Source of the DNA: Nocardioides daeguensis
GTDB taxonomy: Bacteria > Actinomycetota > Actinomycetes > Propionibacteriales > Nocardioidaceae
Reading direction: 5' to 3'
Length of the DNA: 64,000 nucleotides
Assembly (NCBI RefSeq): GCF_019192965.1
Contig: NZ_JAHTKU010000002.1
Span: forward strand, 1-64,000
Part shown: in pieces, positions 25,704 to 33,107 of the stretch
How positions within the stretch are numbered: position 1 is the stretch's first letter
Layout of the letters: every line of letters begins with the position of its first letter
Translations under genes and position numbers: made by a program
The notes under the pieces: generated by a model
Told to the model about the DNA's origin: nothing
The model's input: only the letters and a program-made list of their open reading frames with translations
Database searches by the model: none

Positions 25704-27119
25704 CTACTCGTCGGGCGGGTGGACCACATGGGTGCCGCGGTGGTCGACCCGGAACCGGAACCCACTGGGGCTGGTCCACACATAGGACCCGGGCATCACG
25801 ATGTCGTAGCGCCATGCCGAGTGGGTCTTCGCCCGGTGATGACGCCTGCAGAGCGGAACTTCGTTGCACGGACAGGTCACGCCACCCTCGCCGTAGGGGC
25901 GGGCGTGGTCGAGGTCGCAGCGTTGTGCGGGGCGGGTGCAGTGCGGGAACCGGCAGGAGTGGTCGCGCAGGGCGACGCGGGTCTTGTGCCGGTCGGGGAT
26001 CTCGTAGGAGTCGACGGGGACGTGGTCGGCCAGGTCGATGACCGGGCGCACGATGATCGTGGTGCCCTTCGCCCGCAGCCACTCGCGGATCTGGGCGGTG
26101 CTGATCGGACAGCGCCCTTCCTCCCACCGCCCGACGGGGTTCGCGAACGGGTTCGTGTCGTCGAGGAGGCTGGTGTCGGTGAGGTGGACGTTCAAGACCA
26201 CCTTGCGACCCGGCACCGTGCTCCCGGTGGTTGAGCTGTCTCCGGTGGTTGAGGTGCGAGCGCCAGCGAGCATCGAAACCCCCGGGCCCTCCGGCTCCCC
26301 GGTGGTTGAGGTGCGAGCGCCAGCGAGCCTCGAAACCCCCGGGCCCCCTGGGCCCTCGGAGGCCGGGATGAGCAGGTCGAGCGCGAGGTCCTGACGGGCG
26401 AGCTCGGCGGCAGCCTTGGACCGTCGTACGTCCAGGGACGACTCGTCGCCCAGCTTCCCGAGGACCTCGGCACGCCGTGCCACCGCGAGGTTCAGGTCGT
26501 GCCCGTCAGCGGCATCCAGCAGCCCGTCGAGGTGAACCAGGCCGTGCTCGTCGACCTCACCGATGTCGAAGTGACGCTGATCCGATGCGTTCCGCCGGTC
26601 GGTCTCTGCCTGCTCGGGGTCGAACCGCAGGACTGCTTCGGTGATGAGGCGTTCGAGCTGGGCCCATCCGACGCCGGAGGCGTGGAACAGCTGCCGGTCC
26701 ACGAACGCCGCCGCTTCGGCACACAAGCCGTGGGTCAGGTCGGCGATGCGTTCGGCCCGCCACGGCGCCAACCGCCCGGCGGTCACCGCGGCGTAGACGT
26801 TGGGGAGCCGCCAGGCGCACTCGATCACCCGCCCGACGTACGCCTTGCCACCATCGGGGGTGCGGCCGAGGACCGCGACGAGCTCCATGACCGCGAACTC
26901 GGAGATCAGGGGTGCGCCGGGTCCGGCGATGGGGATGCCGGTGTCGAGATAGCCCTCGGTGATCGTCGCGGCGCCTTCAGGTCCGGTGACGATGTGGTCG
27001 CCGGCCCAGGCGGCGATGTCTTCCCATTCCTCGATCACCAAGGTGTTGCGGGAGCGGATCCGCTCACCCACGCGCGACAGCAAAGCTGTCGTCGAACGGT
27101 GCCGGGTTCCGAGATCCAT
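25704..27119 (-). CDS. DUF222 / HNH endonuclease-domain protein (13E12 family)
   Basis: 471 residues. An all-helical DUF222 domain (about residues 20-330) precedes a C-terminal HNH nuclease motif: CRFPHCTRPAQRCDLDHARPYGEGG, then N and LCRRHHRAKT (about residues 395-450). This is the 13E12 repeat family, abundant in actinobacteria; some mycobacterial members are DNA-damage induced, but I see no SOS box here. Residues about 259-292 are encoded by two copies of a REP-like palindromic element and read GVSRLAGARTSTTG and GVSMLAGARTSTTG, interrupting the C-terminal part of DUF222 in frame. The protein may still be functional if this is a surface loop. Confidence 0.88.
   Translation of the reverse strand: MDLGTRHRSTTALLSRVGERIRSRNTLVIEEWEDIAAWAGDHIVTGPEGAATITEGYLDTGIPIAGPGAPLISEFAVMELVAVLGRTPDGGKAYVGRVIECAWRLPNVYAAVTAGRLAPWRAERIADLTHGLCAEAAAFVDRQLFHASGVGWAQLERLITEAVLRFDPEQAETDRRNASDQRHFDIGEVDEHGLVHLDGLLDAADGHDLNLAVARRAEVLGKLGDESSLDVRRSKAAAELARQDLALDLLIPASEGPGGPGVSRLAGARTSTTGEPEGPGVSMLAGARTSTTGDSSTTGSTVPGRKVVLNVHLTDTSLLDDTNPFANPVGRWEEGRCPISTAQIREWLRAKGTTIIVRPVIDLADHVPVDSYEIPDRHKTRVALRDHSCRFPHCTRPAQRCDLDHARPYGEGGVTCPCNEVPLCRRHHRAKTHSAWRYDIVMPGSYVWTSPSGFRFRVDHRGTHVVHPPDE
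26242..26285 (+). repeat. REP-like element, copy A (inside HNH gene)
   Basis: Begins CCGGTGGTTGAGGTGCGAGC and ends CATCGAAACCCCCGG; same element as copies B-F. A truncated left end (CCGGTGGTTGAG) lies just before it at 26224-26235. Confidence 0.85.
26299..26342 (+). repeat. REP-like element, copy B (inside HNH gene)
   Basis: Same orientation as copy A, 57 bases further on; differs from A at one base of the core (CCTCG for CATCG). The copy spacing is a multiple of three, so both are read in the same frame by the host gene. Confidence 0.85.
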
Positions 27120-27244
27120 GACCGGATTCTCTCAGTTGGGTCCGACACAACCCGAGGCCGCAAACCCGCCTGTGCACAGGCGAAACCCGACCATCGGGGT
27201 GGGGAGAGGCGACCTCACGATCGGTGACCGCAGGGGCTCGTGCC

Positions 27245-27381
27245 CCGGTGGTTGAGGTGCGACGAGCGCCAGCGAGGAGCCTCGAAACCACCGGGCCTCC
27301 GGACGCGAACTGTGCCCGGACGGTTCCGGCAGCATGGCCAGAGGTTTCGAGGCTCGCTGGCGCTCGCACCTCAACCACCGG
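27245..27381. repeat. REP-like inverted pair C/D (BIME-like unit 1)
   Basis: Copy C (27245-27294) runs forward with 9-base terminal inverted repeats CCGGTGGTT / AACCACCGG. Copy D (27343-27381) is the same element in reverse. About 48 bases separate them. Confidence 0.85.
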
Positions 27382-27392
27382 CGGGGACTGCT

Positions 27393-27530
27393 CCGGTGGT
27401 TGAGGAGCGACGAGCGCCAGCGAGGAGCCTCGAAACCTCCGGGCCCACGGGCGCGAACTGCGCCCGGGCGCGTTCCGGCAGCACGGCCAGAGGTTTCGAG
27501 GCTCGCTGGCGCTCGCACCTCAACCACCGG
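27393..27530. repeat. REP-like inverted pair E/F (BIME-like unit 2)
   Basis: Copy E (27393-27442, forward) and copy F (27492-27530, reverse) repeat the C/D arrangement, including the spacer, with a period of 148-149 bases. The whole 27120-27560 gap holds these units and no gene. Confidence 0.85.
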
Positions 27531-27560
27531 CGGCGGGCGGGGGCTGCGGTTCGGTGGGGC

Positions 27561-27989
27561 TCAGAAGCCGCCGCGGTCGCGGCGACGACGCCAGCGGGCC
27601 TGGAGGGTGTCCATGAAGCCGGAGGAGCGGCCGTGGCTCCGGCCGTGGTGGTGGCGACGGCCGCCGTCGACGACGCCGAAGCCGGACGGGTGGGAGGTGA
27701 CGTTGGGGGTCGCACCGCCGCGCTGGCTGCGGAGCGAACCCAGCAGGATGGTCGCGGAGGCGAGCATCACCAAGAAGCCGGCGACGCCGACGGGCCAGTA
27801 GCCGCTGACGGCACCGCCCATCATCACCGCGATGCCACCGGCGAACACGGCGCCTGCGAGGATCGCACGGCGTCGGGCAGCCTGCCGGAGGGTCGTGCCC
27901 CGCAGGGTGGACGCGAACTTGGGGTCCTCCTCGCTGAGGGCGCGCTCCATCTGCTCCAGCAGTCGCAGCTCCTCTTCCGAGAGTGGCAC
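27561..27989 (-). CDS. DUF3040 membrane protein
   Basis: 142 residues with the DUF3040 signature at the N terminus (VPLSEEELRLLEQMERALSEEDPKFASTLR), two membrane helices (about residues 45-85), and a basic His/Arg/Gly-rich tail (GGRRHHHGRSHGRSSG). Such proteins are common next to dcw genes or dinB in actinobacteria; no function is established. I chose the GTG at 27989, which yields the usual family start and follows GGAGGA; an in-frame GTG at 28004 would add five residues. Confidence 0.85.
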   Translation of the reverse strand: MPLSEEELRLLEQMERALSEEDPKFASTLRGTTLRQAARRRAILAGAVFAGGIAVMMGGAVSGYWPVGVAGFLVMLASATILLGSLRSQRGGATPNVTSHPSGFGVVDGGRRHHHGRSHGRSSGFMDTLQARWRRRRDRGGF

Positions 27990-28142
27990 CGAATCCTCCG
28001 ACACGTGTGAGGCGGTTCTCCGCCGATGACTTGCTTCAAGTGTAGGCAGGCATCTCCAGCGGTGGTAGGCCGTCCCCCGAAAATGTCCGGTCGACGACCG
28101 TGACCATCCCGACGGGTGGTCGGCCGCGGGGCCACCGCGGGG

Positions 28143-29345
28143 TCACAGCAGGCTCGCGCGGCGGACCGCGGAGCCGCCGAACCGGTCGATCGCTCGGTCG
28201 ACGGCACGGTCGGCGTCGGGCCAGCCGGGATCGCGCTCGCCGAGCACCATCTGGCGTCCGTCGGCGGGGCGCAGCGGACGCAGCCCCTCGACGCGGACGC
28301 CGACCAGGCGGACCGCGAGCCGGCGAGGTCCGCGGTCGAGCAGACCGTCGAGGAGCCTCACGGCGACGGCGTAGACCTCCTGGGTGACATCGGTCGCCAC
28401 CGGCAGGGTCCGCGAGCGTTGGACCGTGGTGAAGTCGGAGAACCGGACCGTGACGCTGACCGTGCGGCCGGTGCGGCCGGCGGTGCGGACCCGCGCCGCG
28501 ACCCGCGCGGTGAGGCGGAGCAGCTCGCGGCGCAGCGTCACCCGGTCACGTACGTCGACCGCCAGGGTGTGCTGCGCGCCCATGCTGCCCTCCGGCTCGC
28601 CCTCGCCGAACCCGAACACGCCTGCGCCACCGGGCACCAGCTCGGTGCGATCGGTCCCCCACACGAGGGCGTGGAGGTGGCCGCCGAGATGGTTGCCGAG
28701 CATCCGGCGCAGCAGGTCGACCTCGACCGCGGCGACGTCGCCCACGGTGACCAGCCCGAGGCGGTGGAGGCGTTGTCGGGTGGCCTCGCCCACGCCGTAC
28801 AGGACGCCGACGTCGAGCGGGTGCACCTCCGCGACGAAGCGGTCGGGCGGGATCACCCGGACACCGTCGGGTTTGGCCTGCCGGCTGGCGAGCTTGGCGA
28901 CCGAGATCGAGGCGGCGATGCCGACCGAGCAAGTGATGCCGTGCTCGGCGCGGATCCGGGAGCGGAGCCGCTCGGCGATCGTCTCCGGCGGCCCGAACAG
29001 CCGGACCGCGCCGCGCACGTCGAGGAAGGCCTCGTCGAGCGAGGTCACCTCGACCAGCGGCGTGACCGTGCGGAAGGTCTCCATGATCGCCCGCGACACG
29101 GGCGTGAGGAGGCCGAAGTCGGGCGGCATGGTGAGCGCGTGAGGGCACAGCCGAGCCGCCTCGGCGCCGGGCATCCCGGAGCGGATGCCGAAGCGCCGGG
29201 CCGGGTAGTTGGCCGACAGCACCACCCCGCGGTGTCCACCCCCGACGACGACCGGGACGTCGTGGAGCTCGGGCCGGTCCCGGGTCATCACGGAGGCGTA
29301 GAACGCGTCCATGTCGACGTGGAGGATCGGGCAGGCCGGCGTCAC
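28143..29345 (-). CDS. dinB: DNA polymerase IV (DinB, Y family)
   Basis: Translesion polymerase, 400 residues. Palm/finger motifs: HVDMDAFYASV (first catalytic Asp), VVVGGGHRGVVLSANYPAR, and TSLDEAFLDV (catalytic Asp-Glu); SVAKLASRQAKPDG and the helix-hairpin-helix YGVGEATRQRLHRLG follow, then the little-finger domain. No obvious beta-clamp peptide of the QxxLF type is visible at the C terminus. GTG start. It is the last of three genes behind a LexA box (30628-30643), with a 36-base gap to the methyltransferase. Confidence 0.95.
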   Translation of the reverse strand: MTPACPILHVDMDAFYASVMTRDRPELHDVPVVVGGGHRGVVLSANYPARRFGIRSGMPGAEAARLCPHALTMPPDFGLLTPVSRAIMETFRTVTPLVEVTSLDEAFLDVRGAVRLFGPPETIAERLRSRIRAEHGITCSVGIAASISVAKLASRQAKPDGVRVIPPDRFVAEVHPLDVGVLYGVGEATRQRLHRLGLVTVGDVAAVEVDLLRRMLGNHLGGHLHALVWGTDRTELVPGGAGVFGFGEGEPEGSMGAQHTLAVDVRDRVTLRRELLRLTARVAARVRTAGRTGRTVSVTVRFSDFTTVQRSRTLPVATDVTQEVYAVAVRLLDGLLDRGPRRLAVRLVGVRVEGLRPLRPADGRQMVLGERDPGWPDADRAVDRAIDRFGGSAVRRASLL

Positions 29346-29381
29346 GGCCCGCCTCCGGGCGGCGCCGCGACCCCCGTGGGC

Positions 29382-30098
29382 TCAGGACGCGGCGTGGGCC
29401 AGGACGTGGAGCTGCGTGGCGAGCGGGAGGTACTCCGGGCGCTGGGAGACCGCACGCTCCAGGTCGACGAGGGCCGCGGCGGCGCCGGGCTCCTGGTCGA
29501 CGAGGGCCGCGGGGACCAGGTCGGCGAAGACCCGGACCGCGTGGACCGAGACGGCACCGAAGCCGTGCTCGGCGAGCAGCGCGCGCACCTCCTCGGCGGT
29601 GAACCGGCGCCCGGTCCGGGCGTCGACCGGCTCGTGGTCGTCGAGCAGTGCGCGCGCCTGCTGGAAGTGGCCCGCCATGGCCCGGGTGATGACAGCGGCG
29701 TGCCGCTGCCCGACGACCAGGCTGAGCAGACCGCCCGGGCGGAGCACCTCGCGGATCCGGGCCAGCGCCAGCGCCGGGTCGACGACCTCGAGCACGCCGT
29801 GGCACAGCACCACGTCGGCACTGGCGGCGCCGACCACGTCGACCAGGTCCGCGACGTCGCCCTGGATCCCGGACACCTCGAGGTCGACCTCGCGCGCGCG
29901 GCGGGCCAGCGCCGCCAGCGCGTCGGGGCTGGGGTCGACGACGCGGACCCGGTGTCCCGACTCGGCGAGCCGTACGGCGAAGCCGCCGGTGCCGCCGCCG
30001 AGGTCCACCACGTCGCGGGGTCCGCCCGCGAGCGCGGACTCGAGGGCGTCCCACACGACCGCGGTGCGAACCGATCCACGCTGCTCGCGAGAGGCCAT
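29382..30098 (-). CDS. SAM-dependent methyltransferase (class I) in SOS operon
   Basis: 238 residues. Rossmann-fold motif I is VVDLGGGTGGFAVRLAESG, followed by RVVDPSPDALAAL and QGDVADLVD, then LCHGVLEVVD and LRPGGLLSLVVG. This resembles UbiE/COQ5- or CmoA-like small-molecule or tRNA methyltransferases; the substrate cannot be told. The ATG at 30098 is seven bases after TAGTGT (30106-30111), a leaderless-type promoter, so it may be transcribed both from the SOS promoter upstream and on its own. Confidence 0.82.
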   Translation of the reverse strand: MASREQRGSVRTAVVWDALESALAGGPRDVVDLGGGTGGFAVRLAESGHRVRVVDPSPDALAALARRAREVDLEVSGIQGDVADLVDVVGAASADVVLCHGVLEVVDPALALARIREVLRPGGLLSLVVGQRHAAVITRAMAGHFQQARALLDDHEPVDARTGRRFTAEEVRALLAEHGFGAVSVHAVRVFADLVPAALVDQEPGAAAALVDLERAVSQRPEYLPLATQLHVLAHAAS

Positions 30099-30105
30099 GC
30101 GCCGA

Positions 30106-30111
30106 ACACTA
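30106..30111 (-). promoter_or_regulatory. Leaderless-type -10 box of the methyltransferase
   Basis: TAGTGT, seven bases from the ATG at 30098. It would be an internal promoter of the HEPN-methyltransferase-dinB group. Confidence 0.4.
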
Positions 30112-30145
30112 GTGGCTCCCCCGGGCCGATCAGGCAGGCGCTCCG

Positions 30146-30604
30146 TCAGCCGACGGCCAGGCCGGCCAGCTGGTCGCCCACCGGGACGTGAGGGGCGAGT
30201 CCCAGCGCCTGCTCGACCAGTGCCAAGAAGCGGTCGGCGTCGCGGACCAGGTCGTCGGCCTCGCGCTCGGTGGCCGCGCGCGAGGAGCCGGCCTCGGCCG
30301 CGGCCCGCTTGGCGGCGCCGGCCGCGAAGAAGGACGCCCACTCGGAGAGCTCCGGCGCGACGTCGGCGAGGAGCACCCAGGCGTTGCGCTGGGCTCGCCG
30401 ACGGCCCGCCTCGGGGCGGGCGCGGGCGGCCAGCAGCGCGGCCGCCGCGCGCAGGGCCGCGACGTGGGCGCATGCGTAGCGGGTGGCCACGTCGCGGGCA
30501 GCCACGGCCTCGCTCAGCGATTCTGCCGCACGGATCAGGTAGTTGTGGGTGGTCGCCGGCAGGGCGTGCGGGCTGACCGTGAAGGGGGCGAACTGCTGGG
30601 CCAC
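30146..30604 (-). CDS. SAV_6107-like HEPN domain protein
   Basis: 152-residue all-helical protein matching the actinobacterial SAV_6107-like HEPN family. The helix-2 stretch RYACAHVAALRAAAALLAA carries R42 and H47 in the Rx4H arrangement of active HEPN ribonucleases, although the residue after Arg is Tyr, not the usual polar one. HEPN domains are found in toxins and RNA-cleaving stress proteins; no activity is known for this family to me. It is the first gene after a perfect LexA box and is followed by a methyltransferase and dinB, so DNA-damage induction is likely. GTG start with GGAGGAG upstream. Confidence 0.82.
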   Translation of the reverse strand: MAQQFAPFTVSPHALPATTHNYLIRAAESLSEAVAARDVATRYACAHVAALRAAAALLAARARPEAGRRRAQRNAWVLLADVAPELSEWASFFAAGAAKRAAAEAGSSRAATEREADDLVRDADRFLALVEQALGLAPHVPVGDQLAGLAVG

Positions 30605-30627
30605 GGCGTCTTCTCCTCCGATCGCGT

Positions 30628-30643
30628 TCGAACAGGTGTTCGA
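30628..30643 (-). promoter_or_regulatory. LexA (SOS) box
   Basis: TCGAAC-AGGT-GTTCGA, a perfect match to the mycobacterial/actinobacterial SOS consensus TCGAAC-N4-GTTCGA. It lies 24 bases before the HEPN gene start and next to the predicted transcription start. Confidence 0.88.
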
Positions 30644-30651
30644 ACGCTCCG

Positions 30652-30681
30652 AAGGTACACCGGAGGTCCGACACGACTCAA
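30652..30681 (-). promoter_or_regulatory. Promoter of the HEPN-methyltransferase-dinB operon
   Basis: -35 TTGAGT (30676-30681), 18-base spacer, -10 TACCTT (30652-30657). The start point would fall inside or beside the LexA box, a usual place for repression. Confidence 0.55.
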
Positions 30682-30691
30682 GGGCCGCGCC

Positions 30692-31168
30692 TCAGCGAGC
30701 GGCGTCGCGGACGTACTGCGCGCTCTGCGGGTGCCACAGGAAGACCAGGGTCACCGCGCTGAGCACGGCGGCACCGATCGCCATCGCGTCGACCATCGTG
30801 GGCGGGTCGGTGCGGACCGTCGCGACGGCCACCACGATCACGCCGGCCACGATGGCGGCCAACGAGTGGCGAGCCCAGTTGTGGCCGGCCCAGAACAGCG
30901 CGATCAGCGTCGCCGCCAGGACCGCCGTGACGCCGTACAGCACGAGGATGACGGGCACGAACTCGACCGGCTGGACCGTGCTGTCCCCCACCTGCATCGG
31001 CGACCAGACGCTGCCGAGCTCGTCGCGCTGGACGACCACGAGGACGCACACGAGCAGACCGGCCGCGACCAGGAACCACAGCAACCGGCAGGCGACGACG
31101 ACCGCGGGCGGCCGCACCAGCTGCGCGGCCTCCGGGGCGGCCTGCTGCTCGGCGTCGGTCTCGGGCAT
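30692..31168 (-). CDS. Four-helix membrane protein of unknown function
   Basis: 158 residues. After a short Ala/Gln/Glu-rich cytoplasmic start, there are four predicted membrane helices (about residues 25-45, 72-95, 100-120 and 128-148). GGAGGAACC immediately precedes the ATG at 31168, which decides the start. I do not recognise a family. It is divergent from the deacylase gene on the plus strand and ends 11 bases beyond the SOS promoter -35, so it points toward the SOS operon. Confidence 0.75.
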   Translation of the reverse strand: MPETDAEQQAAPEAAQLVRPPAVVVACRLLWFLVAAGLLVCVLVVVQRDELGSVWSPMQVGDSTVQPVEFVPVILVLYGVTAVLAATLIALFWAGHNWARHSLAAIVAGVIVVAVATVRTDPPTMVDAMAIGAAVLSAVTLVFLWHPQSAQYVRDAAR

Positions 31169-31201
31169 GGTTCCTCCAGTCCGTGGTGGGGTCGTGCTCG
31201 G

Positions 31202-31207
31202 TAGGGT
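31202..31207 (+). promoter_or_regulatory. Leaderless-type -10 box of the YbaK-like gene
   Basis: TAGGGT followed by seven bases and the ATG at 31215. Confidence 0.5.
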
Positions 31208-31214
31208 CACCCCC

Positions 31215-31694
31215 ATGTCGGCCGAGCATCCCTCGATCACCCGGTTCCGCGACGAGCACCAGCGCCGGGGCGGAACCGGCGAGATCGTCATTCTGCCCGA
31301 CTCGGTCCACACCGCCGCACTGGCCGCCGAGGCGCTCGGCTGCGAGGTGGGGGCGATCGCCAACAGCCTGCTCTTCGACGCCGACGGAGCGCCGGTGCTG
31401 ATCCTCACGTCCGGAGCACATCGCGTCGACACCGACCTGGTCCGCACGGCGATCGGCGGTCCCGAGCTGCGCCGCGCGAAGCCGGAGTTCGTCCGCGAGC
31501 ACACCGGTCAGGTGATCGGCGGCGTCTCCCCCATCGGCCACCCGGCGCCGGTGCCGACGTACCTGGACCGGTGGCTGCAGCGTCACGAGGTCGTGTGGGC
31601 GGCGGCCGGCCACCCGGCGGCGGTCTTCTCGACGACGTACGACGAGCTGCTCGACCTCACCGGCGGCACCCCGATCGACGTCGCGAAGGACTGA
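31215..31694 (+). CDS. YbaK/ProX-type aminoacyl-tRNA deacylase
   Basis: 159 residues spanning one YbaK/EbsC domain. Family features: the N-terminal hydrophobic TAALAAEALGCEVGAIANSLLF with the conserved glycine and lysine/asparagine positions, VLILTSGAHRVDTDLV, and VIGGVSPIGHPAPVPTYLD with the GxxSP-GH loop. These domains hydrolyse mischarged tRNA (for example Ala- or Cys-tRNAPro); which substrate applies is unknown. No ribosome site; a TAGGGT box seven bases upstream suggests a leaderless mRNA. Confidence 0.85.
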   Translation: MSAEHPSITRFRDEHQRRGGTGEIVILPDSVHTAALAAEALGCEVGAIANSLLFDADGAPVLILTSGAHRVDTDLVRTAIGGPELRRAKPEFVREHTGQVIGGVSPIGHPAPVPTYLDRWLQRHEVVWAAAGHPAAVFSTTYDELLDLTGGTPIDVAKD

Positions 31695-31703
31695 GGACCC
31701 CGC

Positions 31704-33020
31704 ATGGCACGCATCGTCGTCGTCGGCGGCGGCCTCGGCGGCATGGCCGCGGCCGCCCGGCTCGCCAAGCTCGGCCACGAGGTCGCCCTCCTCGAGGCCT
31801 CGCACCGGCTGGGCGGCGCGCTCGCGCCGGTGGAGCAGGACGGCCACGTGTGGGACGCGGGACCCGCGGCCACCCTGCTGCCGGCCGCCCTGCGCGACCT
31901 GTTCCGCAAGTCCGGCCGGCCGCTGGAGAAGGAGCTCGGCACGGACCTCGAACCGCTGCCGGTGCTGCGCGAGCACCGGTTCGCCGACCGGACCTCGGTC
32001 CGGTTGCCGGGCGGGTCGCGGGCCGACCAGATCGCGGCGTTCGACGCGCTGGAGCCCGGGCTCGGCGAGAAGTGGGCGGCCCACGTCGACGTCTACGGCC
32101 CGGTGTGGGACGTGCTGCGCCGCCACTACGTCGAGGTGCCGTGGGACCCGCGCACGAAGGGCGCGGTCCCCCAGGAGCTGGACTCGATGTTCGACATCCG
32201 CGAGACGCTCCACAAGCGGCTGCGCCACGCGCTCCGTGACGAGCGGCTGGCGCTGGTGGCCGGCTACCCGGCGGTCGCGGAGGGCCACGACCTGCGCAAC
32301 GTGCCGTCCTGGGTGGGCGTCACCGCCTACCTCGAGCAGTGCTTCGGCGGCTGGCGGGTCCCCGGCGGGATGGGCCGGATCGCCGACCTGCTGACCGCCC
32401 GCCTGGCGACCCGCGGGGTGCAGGTCCGCACCGGAGTCGAGGTCGAGGACCTGGTCGTGCGCGAGGGCCGGGTGGTCGCCGTACGGACGACGGAGGGCGA
32501 GGTGGACGCCGACGTCGTGGTGACCGCGATCGACCCGCGCCGACTGCCCGCGCTGGCGTCGTACGTCGAGCGGACGATGCCCGCCATCCCGCCGGTCGTG
32601 ACCCACGTGGGCCTCGCCGGCGACCTCCCCGACCTCCCCCACGAGCTGGTCATCCACGAGGAGCCGCTGATCACGGTGCGCCCGGGCGGCATCGCACCCG
32701 ACGGCGGGGCCGCGTGGACGATCCACGGCCGCGGCAAGATCGCCGAGGACCTCCTCGACGCGCTCGCCCGCCACAAGATCGACATCCGTGAGAACGTCGT
32801 CACCCGGGTCGACCTCTCGCCGCGCGACCAGGTCGAGCAGTGGCGCGGGTCGCCGATGGGCGTGCTGTGGCAGGGCCGCGGCACCGTACGCCGCCGGCTC
32901 GGCCCGTCGACGCCGGTCGCCGGCGTGTACGCCGCCGGCACCCACACCGCACCCGGCGCTGGGGTGCCGTTCGTGACCCAGTCGGCCGCGCTGGTGGCGC
33001 AGCTGGTCGGCCCCGCCTGA
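31704..33020 (+). CDS. FAD-dependent oxidoreductase (phytoene desaturase-like)
   Basis: 438 residues. N-terminal dinucleotide-binding fold VVVGGGLGGMAAAARLAKLGHEVALLEAS, followed by RLGGALAPVEQDGHVWDAGP, the flavin-binding extension of the amine-oxidase/phytoene-desaturase superfamily. A C-terminal flavin segment reads VYAAGTHTAPGAGVPFVTQSAALVAQ. The central substrate domain is less conserved, so the substrate is unknown. A carotenoid or other isoprenoid role is conceivable given the nearby polyprenyl synthase, but no phytoene synthase is present in the window. Nine bases after the deacylase stop, likely the same transcript. Confidence 0.82.
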   Translation: MARIVVVGGGLGGMAAAARLAKLGHEVALLEASHRLGGALAPVEQDGHVWDAGPAATLLPAALRDLFRKSGRPLEKELGTDLEPLPVLREHRFADRTSVRLPGGSRADQIAAFDALEPGLGEKWAAHVDVYGPVWDVLRRHYVEVPWDPRTKGAVPQELDSMFDIRETLHKRLRHALRDERLALVAGYPAVAEGHDLRNVPSWVGVTAYLEQCFGGWRVPGGMGRIADLLTARLATRGVQVRTGVEVEDLVVREGRVVAVRTTEGEVDADVVVTAIDPRRLPALASYVERTMPAIPPVVTHVGLAGDLPDLPHELVIHEEPLITVRPGGIAPDGGAAWTIHGRGKIAEDLLDALARHKIDIRENVVTRVDLSPRDQVEQWRGSPMGVLWQGRGTVRRRLGPSTPVAGVYAAGTHTAPGAGVPFVTQSAALVAQLVGPA

Positions 33021-33073
33021 CCTCGGGCGCAACAAACCGATCGTGCGAGCGAAGCGAGCGCCTCGCCTCTGCG

Positions 33074-33107
33074 CCGTCAGGCGGTGATCTCCGTCAGGCG
33101 GTGATCT
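33074..33107. repeat. 17-bp perfect tandem duplication at metF 3' end
   Basis: CCGTCAGGCGGTGATCT occurs twice in a row. The second copy holds the metF stop codon and the last three codons; the first repeats the same sequence just beyond the stop, giving a spare stop codon. Confidence 0.85.
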
